From positions 5,778,001 to 5,842,000 of the forward strand of contig NZ_CP043930.1 in the NCBI RefSeq assembly GCF_009720525.1: 64,000 nt of DNA, read 5' to 3'. Positions within the stretch are counted from its first letter, which is position 1. Each line of letters opens with the position of its first letter. The DNA is from Gimesia benthica. GTDB taxonomy: Bacteria > Planctomycetota > Planctomycetia > Planctomycetales > Planctomycetaceae. The translations under genes were made by a program, and so were the position numbers. The notes beneath the pieces are model-generated. The model was not told where the DNA came from and did not search any database. It saw nothing but the letters and a program-made list of their open reading frames with translations. Below, piece by piece: positions 14,754-24,075 of the stretch.

Positions 14754-17700
14754 TTAGAAGACGTAGATAAATTCTTTGAGATTAAAGATGACATGTCCCA
14801 GCTCCCCCCAGGTTTCTGCGGGTTGTGCTGCCGGGTTTGTCGTTCTCTGAGCCTGCAGGAACTGCTCCGCGGCCTGTAACTCGGCCTGCGCCGGTGGGCG
14901 CCCCAGGGCCGATTCATACATCCAGCGGATACGTTCCTGATCTGATGTCAATTTGGGATTCTTGGTGATATGTTCTCCCCAGAGGCGAGCCTGCTGAATC
15001 ACGAACGGATCGTTCATCATGATCAGAGCCTGAGCGGGAACGTTGGAGACGTTGCGGCGGCCCATCGTGCTGAAGGGGCTGGGAGTATCATAAGCGAGCA
15101 TCATCGGCGAGAGAAAATTACGACGGACCTGGATATAGATGGAACGTCTGCCGTCTCCATCCAGGGGGCCGTTAACCGGTGGCTTGCCGCGTCCATCCAT
15201 GAACTTCGTGAGATGGATGGGAACCGAGGGGCCGAACAGTTCAGGTTGCAGTCTTCCCGAGATACTGAGCAGGGCGTCGCGGATCGCTTCACCTTCGAGT
15301 CGCTTCAGCGGCATTTTGTAAAGCAGAACATTGTCCGGATCGATCTCGGCGACATCCAGGGATGTCTGACTGGCCTGCTGGTAAGTTTTCGAGAGGACCA
15401 GGTACTTGATCATCTGTTTGATCGAACGGTCCTGCTCCAGGAATTTCAGTGCCAGGAAGTCGAGCAGTTCCGGATGCGAAGGACGCTCGCCCAAAACGCC
15501 GAAGTTATCGACACTGGGGACGATTCCCCGTCCAAACAGATGTGCCCAGATGCGGTTGACAATCACGCGGTGTGTCAGCGGATTGGCGGGATCGTTGATT
15601 TCCCGGGCCAGTTCCAGACGTCCGCTGCCGGTAACCTGGGGACTGGTTCCTTCGAGGGCTTCCAGGAAGCGACGTTCCACAACAGGGCCCTGATTCTGGT
15701 GGCTGCCCCGAATCAGGACGTGGTCGTTCTCAGCACTGCCATCCATGATGGCCATCGCGGTGCGGGATTTGTTTTGAATCCGTTTCTGCAGTTGATCGCG
15801 CTCGGACTGATAATCGCGGATCGACTGCTGCAGGGCTTTCCTGTCGGAATCTTCCGGATCGGAGAACAGATCGGGATGGGCGAGAATCCAGTTGATCAAT
15901 GCAGTCGTCTGAGAAGAAGGTTTGTCCGTCGTGTCACAGAATTCCTGAAACGCGTCTGTGAAGGCCTGTTGCACCTGGGGCGTCTGGAGACTGATCGAGG
16001 TCAGATCGGGCTCAGGGAACTTGGCTGCATATTTGACCTGATAGACTTCGAGTGGCTCTTTGCCGATGGGCGTGAACTCGAGGTGCACGCGATGTCCGTT
16101 ATAGCGGGAGAGATCATGGAAGACCCACAAAGGCTTACCGGCCTTGTCAGCGTCAACTTTTTTCAGAGTGGACCCGTGCAGGGGACCAAAGAGCAGGCGG
16201 TGTGAATCAACACAGGCATAGACCCAACAGGAACCCTTGACGCGGTACGCGACGGAACCTTTGACTTCGAACGTGGGAGTCCGGAGTGTCCGGCCGGCAC
16301 GGGGATAAGAACGCAGTCTGTTTTTCTGGATCATCTGTGGCGTTTTTACGTCTTCCAGATTGTTCCAGAGGGGATCGCGGATCGCGGCACCTTCAGTCTG
16401 AACTTTGAGCGACAGTGCTTTGCTGTCGGGATCGAGCAGCAGCGTTCCCCGGGGACGCGGTGCCAGTCCAAAGGTGAAGCCGTCAACGATGAAGTCTTCC
16501 GGCGAACAGGTGTCATAATTGACGATAGTCCGCTCGGGTGATTCCGGTTTGCCCGGTCCAAAGGGACTGGCGGGAGCCAATGAAGCGGGGACGCCCGCCT
16601 CCAGCATGATGGCGGCCTTCAGTTCCTCTTCCGCGGTTTTGTTGTTCTGCAGGAAAGCGACCCAGCGTTTGAGGATCGCCGGGTTGAGCTCCTGTTTTTC
16701 AGCTTTTGACTGCAGCAGTTGTTCGCTTTCGGGAGACTTTGTCTGCCGGACCAGTTCGGATGCACTCTCGTAATAACGGGAGAAGTTCTGGACTTCGTCC
16801 TGAAATGCGGCTTTGAGTTTCACTTTGAGCAGCGCCTGTTGACGTTGATGTAACTGTTCTGCCTTCGCGGCGATGGAACGATTGTGCTCCATCGACTCAA
16901 AGCGGACCTGGTGATAATTGCTGCTCTGCAGATAGCCGTAGAGAGCGTAATAGTCACGGGTGGAGATTGCATCGAATTTATGATCGTGACAGCGGGCACA
17001 GGCCACGGTCATGCCCAGGAAAGATTTGGTCATGACATCAATGGCATTGTCGAAGCGATCGGTTTCGTCTTTGCGGATATCGACCGGAGAGTGCACCCAT
17101 TCGCCCAGGAACCAGAAGGCGGTCGCAAGGACCGATTCGTTGAAACCACTCTCCGGGTTCAGACGTGGTTCGGGTAACAGGTCGCCGGCGATATGTTCCG
17201 TGACAAATTGATCGTAGGGCAGATCGGAATTCAGAGCCCGGATCACATAGTCGCGGTACTGCCAGGCGTTGGGGGCGTCGTTATCGAACTCGTGGCCCCG
17301 GGATTCAGCATAACGCATCAGGTCGAGCCAGTGACGGGCCCAGCGTTCCCCAAAGTGCGGGGACGCGAGCAGCTGATCGACTACTTTCGCGGTTGCATTG
17401 GGAGATTTGTCATTCAGGTATTCATCAATCTGCGCGGGAGTCGGGGGCAGGCCGATCAGGTCGAAGTAGAGTCTCCGGAGCAGAGTCCGTTTATCGGCAG
17501 CCGCGGCGGGGGCGAGTTCCTTTGCTTCCAGGCCGGCTAGGATGAAATGATCGACGGGATGAGCGGACCAGCCCTGATTTCGAACGGCAGGAAGAGGGAC
17601 TGGCTTCAGGTCTTTCCAGGCCCAGTGTGTCTGGCGGCGCTGCTGAAGATCGAAGGCTTCAGTCTGTGTGTTATCTTCAGGGGCTTTCTCTTCGGGCCAG

Positions 17701-18101
17701 GGGAGGCCCATTTCAACCCAGCGGGTCAGCGCGTCGATCTGTGCCTGTTTCAATCGAGTGTTGGGGGGCATTTCAAAGGATTCATAACGCACCGCTTCCA
17801 GCAGCAGGCTGTCGTGGGGCGTTTTGAGTTGAATCGAAGAACCTGAGTCGCCTCCCTTCATCACCAGAGCACGCGAATCGAGGCGCAGTCCCCCTTCAAG
17901 GCGTTTGGCCTGCCCACTGTGGCATTCATAACAATGTTCGGCGAGCAGGGGGCGAATTGATTTTTCGAAGAACTCCAGCTGTTCGGGAGAGAACTGTGGT
18001 TTCTTCGTGGCGTTGGTGGTTGGTTCTTCTGCGGAAGTCGAGAAACAGGCGAGGCAGACCAGCAGCAGGCAGGCAAAGGTAATTCGAAAAAGTTGCTTCA
18101 T
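14754..18101 (-). CDS. PSCyt1/DUF1549/DUF1553 planctomycete cytochrome-type protein
   Basis: The product is 1,115 residues with a signal peptide (MKQLFRITFACLLLVCLACF, cleavage near STSAEE). A c-type haem motif C57-Y-E-C60-H61 lies in the N-terminal Planctomycete-cytochrome (PSCyt1) domain (FFEKSIRPLLAEHCYECHSG). The DUF1549 domain follows at about residues 175-390 (HPVDHFILAGLEAKEL, LLRRLYFDLIGLPPTPAQID, RWARHWLDLMRYAESRGHE, FLGMTVACARCHDHKFD, which has a second CxxCH). A middle beta-sandwich region precedes DUF1553 at about 820-1080 (NPLTHRVIVNRIWAHLFGRG, NFGVLGERPSHPELLDFLA). Its role is unproven. The haem sites suggest periplasmic electron transfer, perhaps in polysaccharide breakdown. 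It leads the minus-strand run followed by DUF1501 and the PQQ propeller. Confidence 0.9.
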   Translation of the reverse strand: MKQLFRITFACLLLVCLACFSTSAEEPTTNATKKPQFSPEQLEFFEKSIRPLLAEHCYECHSGQAKRLEGGLRLDSRALVMKGGDSGSSIQLKTPHDSLLLEAVRYESFEMPPNTRLKQAQIDALTRWVEMGLPWPEEKAPEDNTQTEAFDLQQRRQTHWAWKDLKPVPLPAVRNQGWSAHPVDHFILAGLEAKELAPAAAADKRTLLRRLYFDLIGLPPTPAQIDEYLNDKSPNATAKVVDQLLASPHFGERWARHWLDLMRYAESRGHEFDNDAPNAWQYRDYVIRALNSDLPYDQFVTEHIAGDLLPEPRLNPESGFNESVLATAFWFLGEWVHSPVDIRKDETDRFDNAIDVMTKSFLGMTVACARCHDHKFDAISTRDYYALYGYLQSSNYHQVRFESMEHNRSIAAKAEQLHQRQQALLKVKLKAAFQDEVQNFSRYYESASELVRQTKSPESEQLLQSKAEKQELNPAILKRWVAFLQNNKTAEEELKAAIMLEAGVPASLAPASPFGPGKPESPERTIVNYDTCSPEDFIVDGFTFGLAPRPRGTLLLDPDSKALSLKVQTEGAAIRDPLWNNLEDVKTPQMIQKNRLRSYPRAGRTLRTPTFEVKGSVAYRVKGSCWVYACVDSHRLLFGPLHGSTLKKVDADKAGKPLWVFHDLSRYNGHRVHLEFTPIGKEPLEVYQVKYAAKFPEPDLTSISLQTPQVQQAFTDAFQEFCDTTDKPSSQTTALINWILAHPDLFSDPEDSDRKALQQSIRDYQSERDQLQKRIQNKSRTAMAIMDGSAENDHVLIRGSHQNQGPVVERRFLEALEGTSPQVTGSGRLELAREINDPANPLTHRVIVNRIWAHLFGRGIVPSVDNFGVLGERPSHPELLDFLALKFLEQDRSIKQMIKYLVLSKTYQQASQTSLDVAEIDPDNVLLYKMPLKRLEGEAIRDALLSISGRLQPELFGPSVPIHLTKFMDGRGKPPVNGPLDGDGRRSIYIQVRRNFLSPMMLAYDTPSPFSTMGRRNVSNVPAQALIMMNDPFVIQQARLWGEHITKNPKLTSDQERIRWMYESALGRPPAQAELQAAEQFLQAQRTTNPAAQPAETWGELGHVIFNLKEFIYVF

Positions 18102-18298
18102 GCTCGCGGAGTTCCTGGTCGGAGTTCTGGTGTTGATTCAGCTGAGGCCAGCGGGCGCCACGAAATTCATACGCAGCACCGAATTCAGGAGGGAGCGACA
18201 GAAGTCGCCGCTACGTCTTATATTAACGCGTTTTGATGCGGCGATTCAAGTTTTAATCGGGCTCGTGAGCAAAGAGAGCCGGTTTCCCGGGCCAGTCC

Positions 18299-19663
18299 TC
18301 AGATGAGTTCAGGCAGTGGTCGGGCGTGATCTTCGACCAGGTACTGCGGTCGGCCGCTGAAATCGAGGAGCGTGGTATGCTCTGTGTCGATACCCAGATT
18401 GTGATACAGAGTGGCAAACAGCTCGGGGAACGTGACCGGGCGGTCGACGGCTTCGCCTCCCAGGCGATCGGTGGCGCCAATCACCTGACCGGTTTGCATC
18501 CCGCCGCCGAACAGGATGGCGGAATTGACGCGTGGCCAGTGATCACGGCCGACCTGCGTACTGATTTTGGGAGTCCGTCCGAATTCGCCCCAGATGGCAA
18601 CGGTGCAGTCATCAGACAACCCGCGCTGGTGCAGGTCTTCGAGCAGGGCACTCACGCATTGATCGAAGATGGGGAAGTCTTCTGCTTCGCGTTTGAAGAT
18701 GGAGTTATTCTTGCCGCCGTGCCAGTCCCATTTACTGTAATTGAGTGTCACAACGCGGGCGCCAGCTTCGATCAGGCGGCGGGCTACCAGCATACTTTGT
18801 GGCACACGCGGTGCACCGTTGCTGTCGATAAAGACGGTGGGATCTCCCGTGCCGTATCGTTTGACGGTTTCCGGATCTTCCTGTGACAGGTCCAGCGCTT
18901 CCGCCAACTGGGAAGAGGTGAGAACGCCCATTGCCTGTTCGGTAAAGGTGTCGAGGCCGGTCATCATGCCTGAGGCATCAGCTTCGCGTTTGAAGTTATC
19001 GATGCTCTGCAGCAGTTGTTTGCGATCAGCGAGACGTTCCAGAGAGATGCCGTTGAGCACCATGTCGTGTCGCGTCGGGCCCATGGGACGGAAAGGAGAC
19101 TCCGAAAGTCCCAGGAAGCCGGGACCGGGTTCGTTGTAAGGTCCGTGGGTGCAGGGATAGCAGAGACTGATGAAGGGGGGCGCAGATTCAACATAAGGTC
19201 CCTGGATCTTGGCGACAGTCGAACCGAACTGAGGCCAGCCTCCCTGGGGAGTCAGCTTGCGGGGGTTGTGTCCGTTGAAGCACTGGATGGCGTCATGTCC
19301 GCTCTGGGAGCCGACGATGGAACGGACGAGGACCATTTTATCCATCATCCGGGCCATGCGGGGAAACGCTTCACAGATTTCAATGCCGGGAACATTGGTG
19401 GCGATGGGACGCCAGGGGCCGGCGATTTCTTTGGGGGCCTCTGGTTTGAGGTCGATCATATCCTGGTGGGGCGGTCCGCCGACCAGGTAAATCATGATGA
19501 CCGACTTCTGACGTTTCGGTTTCTCAGACTGGGATTCGGCCTGCAGCAGGCGAGGAAGTGTCAGGCCGGACAGCCCGAGACTGCCGATCTGCAGAAAGTT
19601 GCGCCTGGATAAACGATCGCAAAAGGAACCGCGTGCCTGGTCTTTTCCCAGCAGTGTCAGCAT
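18299..19663 (-). CDS. DUF1501 family protein with twin-arginine leader (second copy)
   Basis: The product is 454 residues from the ATG at 19663, which follows GGGAGAG; an in-frame start 57 bases upstream is less likely. The leader contains LSRRNFLQIGSLGLSGLTLP, a clear Tat motif (S-R-R-N-F-L). The family segments are KSVIMIYLVGGPPHQDMIDL, GARVVTLNYSKWDWHGGKNN, TVAIWGEFGRTPKISTQVGR and DHWPRVNSAILFGGG. It resembles the neighbouring DUF1501 at 13325 but is clearly divergent, so it is a paralogue and not a recent duplicate. It is 197 bases before the PSCyt1 gene and 107 bases after the aldolase gene. Activity unknown. Confidence 0.87.
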   Translation of the reverse strand: MLTLLGKDQARGSFCDRLSRRNFLQIGSLGLSGLTLPRLLQAESQSEKPKRQKSVIMIYLVGGPPHQDMIDLKPEAPKEIAGPWRPIATNVPGIEICEAFPRMARMMDKMVLVRSIVGSQSGHDAIQCFNGHNPRKLTPQGGWPQFGSTVAKIQGPYVESAPPFISLCYPCTHGPYNEPGPGFLGLSESPFRPMGPTRHDMVLNGISLERLADRKQLLQSIDNFKREADASGMMTGLDTFTEQAMGVLTSSQLAEALDLSQEDPETVKRYGTGDPTVFIDSNGAPRVPQSMLVARRLIEAGARVVTLNYSKWDWHGGKNNSIFKREAEDFPIFDQCVSALLEDLHQRGLSDDCTVAIWGEFGRTPKISTQVGRDHWPRVNSAILFGGGMQTGQVIGATDRLGGEAVDRPVTFPELFATLYHNLGIDTEHTTLLDFSGRPQYLVEDHARPLPELI

Positions 19664-19770
19664 CTTGATGTCTCTCCCGGTGTGGTGAAGGCAGGAGTGC
19701 CATAGTCGGAAACGGGGCAAGGACCAGATTGTATCAAATGCTGTTTATGTGTTCCAGAGGAGTCCGAAGA

Positions 19771-20541
19771 TTATTTTCGAACCCGCTCGCGAAGTTCGGG
19801 CAGGACGGCGCGGATGCCGATTCCACCCAGGCTGGCGATTGAGCCGATATTGACGAATCGATAACCCTGGTCGATCGCTTCGCGGCAGCGGTCGAGGTCG
19901 GCGAAGGTGATGCCGGCGGGTTTATTTGCCTTGGCTGCCCGCGCGGGGATCTCGGCAAGCAGTTTGAGCAGGTCGGGATGTTGAATCTGACCGATGACAC
20001 CCAGTGAAGCAGAGAGGTCCATCGGGCCGGCGAAAATCACATCAATGCCGTCGACGGCCGCGATTTCTTCAATGTTTTCGATCCCCTCGGGAGATTCGAT
20101 CTGCGCAACGATGGCGGTTTCTTCATTCGCATGTGGCAGGTAGTCATCGAAGGAGAAGTCCATGAACATGGTCCAGTCGGGAGAGACGCCCCGGGTTCCT
20201 TCGGGTGGATACTTGGCGTATTGGACAGCCAGGCGGGCTTCTTCCGCATTATTGATCTGCGGGACCATGATCGTGTTTGCGCCGATATCGAGCGCTTTCT
20301 TGAAGTAGATCGGATCGAGACCGGGGACACGGATCATCGGCATACAGCCGGCGCGGCGGGCGATGATCGGGAGGTGTTTGACTTCGTTGACGCTGTAGGG
20401 ACGGTGCTCCAGATCGATCCAGAGGAAATCGACTCCTGTGTCGACGGAGAGCTTTGCGAGAATTTCCGAAGCATCGGGCATGCCGACTCCCAGTGCGACT
20501 TCACCCTGGGAAAGCAGTGTTTTGATCTTGTTTTCAAACAT
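19771..20541 (-). CDS. HpcH/HpaI aldolase/citrate lyase family protein
   Basis: The product is a 256-residue cytoplasmic TIM-barrel enzyme. Family members are divalent-metal pyruvate aldolases that cleave 2-keto-4-hydroxy acids such as 4-hydroxy-2-oxoheptanedioate. Visible signatures are DFLWIDLEHRPYS (catalytic His of the DLEH motif), MPMIRVPGLDP (Arg that binds the pyruvate carboxylate), AKYPPEGTRGVSPD, AQIESPEGIENIEEI (metal-ligand Glu) and VIFAGPMDLSASLG (metal-ligand Asp). The length is standard. The substrate cannot be inferred from context, since the neighbours are DUF1501 and a secreted protein. Confidence 0.87.
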   Translation of the reverse strand: MFENKIKTLLSQGEVALGVGMPDASEILAKLSVDTGVDFLWIDLEHRPYSVNEVKHLPIIARRAGCMPMIRVPGLDPIYFKKALDIGANTIMVPQINNAEEARLAVQYAKYPPEGTRGVSPDWTMFMDFSFDDYLPHANEETAIVAQIESPEGIENIEEIAAVDGIDVIFAGPMDLSASLGVIGQIQHPDLLKLLAEIPARAAKANKPAGITFADLDRCREAIDQGYRFVNIGSIASLGGIGIRAVLPELRERVRK

Positions 20542-20627
20542 CTCAGAGGGTCCTGCAATAGATGGTCAACGGTCGAAACCGCGACTGACAGAAGTCAGCG
20601 CCAGCACCCATGATACGTATAAAACAG

Positions 20628-20661
20628 ACGACGGCATACCCTCACGAGAGTATGCCGTCGT
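20628..20661 (-). terminator. Rho-independent terminator of the 20700 gene
   Basis: ACGACGGCATAC (20628-20639) and GTATGCCGTCGT (20650-20661) are a perfect 12-bp inverted repeat with a 10-base loop. Read on the minus strand it is followed by CTGTTTT, so it ends transcription from the gene at 20700-21662. Confidence 0.85.
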
Positions 20662-20699
20662 TGAAATCAGTTATTATTTCGTCTTACCGGACTAAGTTC

Positions 20700-21662
20700 T
20701 CAGCGAGCCAGATAGTACATGGCGGGGTCGTCGATGATCCACTCGGTCGACCAGGTACGACCGTTGTCCTGGTTACAGACGTTGAAGAACGCCGTGTGGA
20801 AGGACTGGATCCGAGTGCCGTAGGGAGCATGTGAAGCAAAGCGGTCAGCCGGTGTCAGTGGATCGACGCCCGGGCTGGCGTAGTAGTGAACCCGTCCGTC
20901 TGGAGTGAAGGACATACCCAGTGTCCACCAGCCGGTCTGTTTGATTTCGGGACCAATGAAGTCCTGGCCGCTGGTATCAGCACGAACTACGAATACAGCG
21001 GAATCTTCACCGCTGGCTGAGTCGGTCTTGCTGTTGAACTGAATGAACATCCCGAGGTAAATGGTTTCAATTTTGGTTGAAGAACCGATTGTGCGGAAGA
21101 AGCGACGACGGCTGGGAGTGCTGGACTTCATGGGGGCTTTTACAGCAGCACGGAAGCCAAATGAAGTACCGGTTTTGTCTTCCCATTCTTCGAAGGGGGG
21201 CAGATAAACGCGAGTGATCACACTGGGGGATAAACCGACAGAAACCATAGTTCCGTTCATGATCAGGTCATCCTGGTTGCTGCTCCGGCTGCCATGACCG
21301 GGAACGCCGGTATGCAGAGTTTTCAGCAGCAGTGCCCCTTTGCTACCGGGCAGACCGCCAGCGGGAGTTGGGACGCGTTGAATGACATCCATCTGGCCGC
21401 GCTTGGCACTTTCCGTCCAGACGCCGTTGGTCGACTGGCCCAGCGGGTAGCGGGTCTGTTTGTCGACGTTGGTACTGCTTTTCGGCAGATTGGGCACGTA
21501 TTCCCAGGATTCATCTTCGAAGTCGTCCCAGGAACCATCGATACGAGTCCCTGTGCCGGGGATGACCTGTGCCTGTAATTCGGCTCCTGCCATGAGCATT
21601 GAGGTCCCTGCGACCAGAGCCAGACAGTGTCTGGTGAAAAAACGATTCCATTGGAGAAGCAT
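20700..21662 (-). CDS. Secreted protein, unknown function (lectin-like sandwich suspected)
   Basis: The product is 320 residues with a signal peptide (MLLQWNRFFTRHCLALVAGT, cleavage near ELQAQ) and an AGGAA ribosome-binding site upstream. The mature region starts VIPGTGTRIDGSWDDFEDES and continues with alternating beta-type segments (ITRVYLPPFEEWEDKTGTSF, TIYLGMFIQFNSKTD, QTGWWTLGMSFTPDGRVHYY) and ends IDDPAMYYLAR. The pattern of Trp/Gly-rich beta strands resembles a concanavalin-type sandwich, but this is only an impression. It is a single-gene unit closed by a strong terminator. Confidence 0.72.
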   Translation of the reverse strand: MLLQWNRFFTRHCLALVAGTSMLMAGAELQAQVIPGTGTRIDGSWDDFEDESWEYVPNLPKSSTNVDKQTRYPLGQSTNGVWTESAKRGQMDVIQRVPTPAGGLPGSKGALLLKTLHTGVPGHGSRSSNQDDLIMNGTMVSVGLSPSVITRVYLPPFEEWEDKTGTSFGFRAAVKAPMKSSTPSRRRFFRTIGSSTKIETIYLGMFIQFNSKTDSASGEDSAVFVVRADTSGQDFIGPEIKQTGWWTLGMSFTPDGRVHYYASPGVDPLTPADRFASHAPYGTRIQSFHTAFFNVCNQDNGRTWSTEWIIDDPAMYYLAR

Positions 21663-22186
21663 GATTATCTATTCCTGGCAATATTTGTTTGAAGGAGTGG
21701 AAACGGTTCCGATTCCCTGAGGCTTGGAAGAAATCGATCAGGACCCCTGTGCACTGGCTCATTCCGTCAAACGGGATTTTCCCTCAGGAGTCGGATTACT
21801 GGAATTATCGGACAGATCGATAGAAATGATTCAAAGGGTTCCGATCTGTTAGTTTTGCTGTAAGTTCCCTTGAGCATGATCTTTGCGGGAATTATGTACT
21901 CGATCTGGGGGTCGGGAAATCGCTGAAAACCGGGGCTGGTAAACCTACATCTTTTGTATCTTTCTTATTTTGACTGGTCTGCAAAGATTCCTGCTTTCCT
22001 GACTGGAAAGGCCTGTGCAGAATTGGATTTCGCGGGGTGAATCGCTAAGATGGCGGCTTGCTTTTCAGCCCTCCTCTCTTTCGAGACGTGGGGACTGAAT
22101 CTGAGAACAGTGGAACGCAGCAGAGGCCTTGAGCGCCCCGGCCGCTGATGCCCTTTCTATCACCGATTGCCCTATCAGAGAACGTA
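21663..22186. other. Divergent intergenic region upstream of guaA
   Basis: No coding region is convincing here. A hairpin ACAGATCG/CGATCTGT (21812-21819 and 21842-21849) is followed by TAGTTTT. It could be a weak terminator or leader structure. I looked for a purine-riboswitch-like fold before guaA and did not see one. The guaA start could also be an in-frame ATG at 22148, but AGAG before the ATG at 22187 favours the latter. Confidence 0.45.
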
Positions 22187-23785
22187 ATGACTGAATCCCA
22201 TGTCTCCGAGCTGGATGCTCCCTCTCAGAGTTTACTGAATACCCGTCAGGAAGAGTTGATTCTGGTTCTGGATTTCGGATCCCAGACCGCTCAGCTGATT
22301 ACGCGGCGTGTACGTGAACAGAATGTTTTCAGTCTGCTGACACGAGCTGATCTGTCTGCAGAACGGATTAAAGAACTGAATCCAAAGGGGATTATTCTTT
22401 CGGGCGGTCCTGCCAGCGTGTATGGCGAAGGGGCTCCGCAGCCCGATCCGGCGATCTTTGACCTGGGTATTCCGATTCTGGGAATTTGCTACGGTATGCA
22501 GCTGGTCTGTGCCTCGCAGGGGTGTGAAGTACGGGGCGGAGAGTCCCGCGAATTTGGTCGGACGCCTTGTACGGTCAGCGATCATAAGAATCTCTTTTCC
22601 GGCGTACCCACCGAATTCATCGCCTGGATGAGCCACGGCGACCAGGTACAGAATCTGAGTGAGCACTTCGATTCGCTGGCCTCGACCGAAACCTGTCAGT
22701 TTGCTGCGGTCAAGCATCACGACAAACCTTTATACGGTTTGCAGTTCCACCCGGAAGTGACACATACCGAATTCGGGGGGATGCTGCTTTCGAATTTCGT
22801 ACAGAAAGTGTGTGGCTGTCAGGGGACCTGGAAGATCTCGAACCTGATCGAGCAGGAAATCGAAAACATCCGGGCCCGCGTCGGAGACAAACAGGTGATC
22901 TGCGGTCTGTCGGGGGGCGTTGATTCCTCCGTCGTTGCCGCATTGTTGTACCGGGCCATCGGATCGCAGCTTTCCTGTATTTTCGTCGATAACGGTCTGC
23001 TCCGAAAAGGGGAAGCAGATGAAGTCGAACATCGCTTTGGTGAGCACTTCAAAACCGACCTGCACGTGGTGGATGCGAAAGATCTGTTCCTCTCGGAACT
23101 CAAAGGTGTGGTCGATCCCCAGGAAAAACGTAAGATCATCGGCCGCCTGTTTATCGAAGTCTTCCAGGAGGAAGCCAAGTCGATCAAAAACGCCCACTTC
23201 CTGGCTCAGGGAACATTGTATCCCGACGTGATTGAGTCAGGGGCCAATAAGGACGGCCAGGCAGCAACTATCAAATTGCACCATAACGTCGGCGGACTGC
23301 CTGAAAAACTGGGCTTTGAGCTGATCGAGCCGCTGCGGGAACTGTTCAAGGACGAAGTCCGTCAGATGGGGCACGAACTGGGCCTGCCTGACGAACTGAT
23401 CTACCGCCATCCCTTCCCCGGTCCCGGACTGGCGGTTCGCTGCCTGGGTGAAGTGACCGAAGAACGTCTCAAGGTTCTGCGTGAAGCTGATGTGATTGTG
23501 ATCGAAGAACTGCACAAGGCGAATCTCTATCGCAAGACCAAGCAGGCTTTCGCAGTGCTTCTGCCGATTCGTTCTGTGGGCGTGATGGGAGATGGCCGGA
23601 CCTACGAAGATGTCGCTGCGATTCGTGCCGTCGAGACGGACGATTTCATGACAGCGAACTGGTCTCCGCTGCCTCACGAAGTGCTGGAACGGATGTCGAC
23701 CCGGATCACCAACAACGTACGGGGGATCAACCGGGTCGTGTATGACATCAGCTCCAAGCCACCCAGCACAATTGAATGGGAATAA
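22187..23785 (+). CDS. guaA: GMP synthase (glutamine-hydrolysing)
   Basis: This enzyme makes GMP from XMP, ATP and glutamine, the last step of guanine nucleotide synthesis. The N-terminal class I amidotransferase domain holds the nucleophile Cys101 in [12 protein letters not shown] and the His-Glu pair in [14 protein letters not shown]. The ATP-pyrophosphatase domain has the P-loop-like [15 protein letters not shown] near residue 240. The C-terminal dimerisation domain contains [17 protein letters not shown] and the terminal IEWE motif in [11 protein letters not shown]. The 532-residue length from the ATG at 22187 is normal. It is transcribed alone and is cytoplasmic. Confidence 0.95.
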   Translation: MTESHVSELDAPSQSLLNTRQEELILVLDFGSQTAQLITRRVREQNVFSLLTRADLSAERIKELNPKGIILSGGPASVYGEGAPQPDPAIFDLGIPILGICYGMQLVCASQGCEVRGGESREFGRTPCTVSDHKNLFSGVPTEFIAWMSHGDQVQNLSEHFDSLASTETCQFAAVKHHDKPLYGLQFHPEVTHTEFGGMLLSNFVQKVCGCQGTWKISNLIEQEIENIRARVGDKQVICGLSGGVDSSVVAALLYRAIGSQLSCIFVDNGLLRKGEADEVEHRFGEHFKTDLHVVDAKDLFLSELKGVVDPQEKRKIIGRLFIEVFQEEAKSIKNAHFLAQGTLYPDVIESGANKDGQAATIKLHHNVGGLPEKLGFELIEPLRELFKDEVRQMGHELGLPDELIYRHPFPGPGLAVRCLGEVTEERLKVLREADVIVIEELHKANLYRKTKQAFAVLLPIRSVGVMGDGRTYEDVAAIRAVETDDFMTANWSPLPHEVLERMSTRITNNVRGINRVVYDISSKPPSTIEWE

Positions 23786-23796
23786 TTTCCCGATTC

Positions 23797-23824
23797 CCTG
23801 CCATTTCTCTCTGTCGGCAGGTTT
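23797..23824 (+). terminator. Weak hairpin after guaA (possible terminator)
   Basis: CCTGCC (23797-23802) and GGCAGG (23816-23821) form a 6-bp stem with a 13-base loop and only a short T-run. Position after guaA supports a terminator, but the structure is modest. Confidence 0.35.
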
Positions 23825-23936
23825 AAGTCAGGCGTAATAATCGAAGCTGCAAGCGCTCGCCTTCTACTTTTCGCGCGAACTGGACTTGATTTCCCAGTCA
23901 ATCCGGGTAAGGTAGAATACATTCGTTAATGTTCTT

Positions 23937-23942
23937 TATAAT
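23937..23942 (+). promoter_or_regulatory. Candidate -10 element (TATAAT) before the haem-binding dehydrogenase gene
   Basis: A perfect TATAAT lies about 134 bases before the start at 24076. No good -35 hexamer is present at the usual spacing, so this is only a suggestion. Confidence 0.3.
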
Positions 23943-24075
23943 TTATCGCGCCTGGCAGTCTGACTGGTGTTGAACCTGTTGAAGCTCGGGGAACCCCTGC
24001 CTGTTTCCCGGTCTGTTTACGCCTCGGAATGCCTGAGTCCCACTTAACGCATTTCTGACAGAGAAAGTCGAATTT

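Noticed and set aside
14970-16205. 411-codon plus-strand frame inside the PSCyt1/DUF1549/DUF1553 gene
   Set aside because: Shadow of the conserved minus-strand gene, with no recognisable protein features.
21663-22186. Possible purine riboswitch before guaA
   Set aside because: No three-way-junction pattern or conserved loop sequence could be seen.
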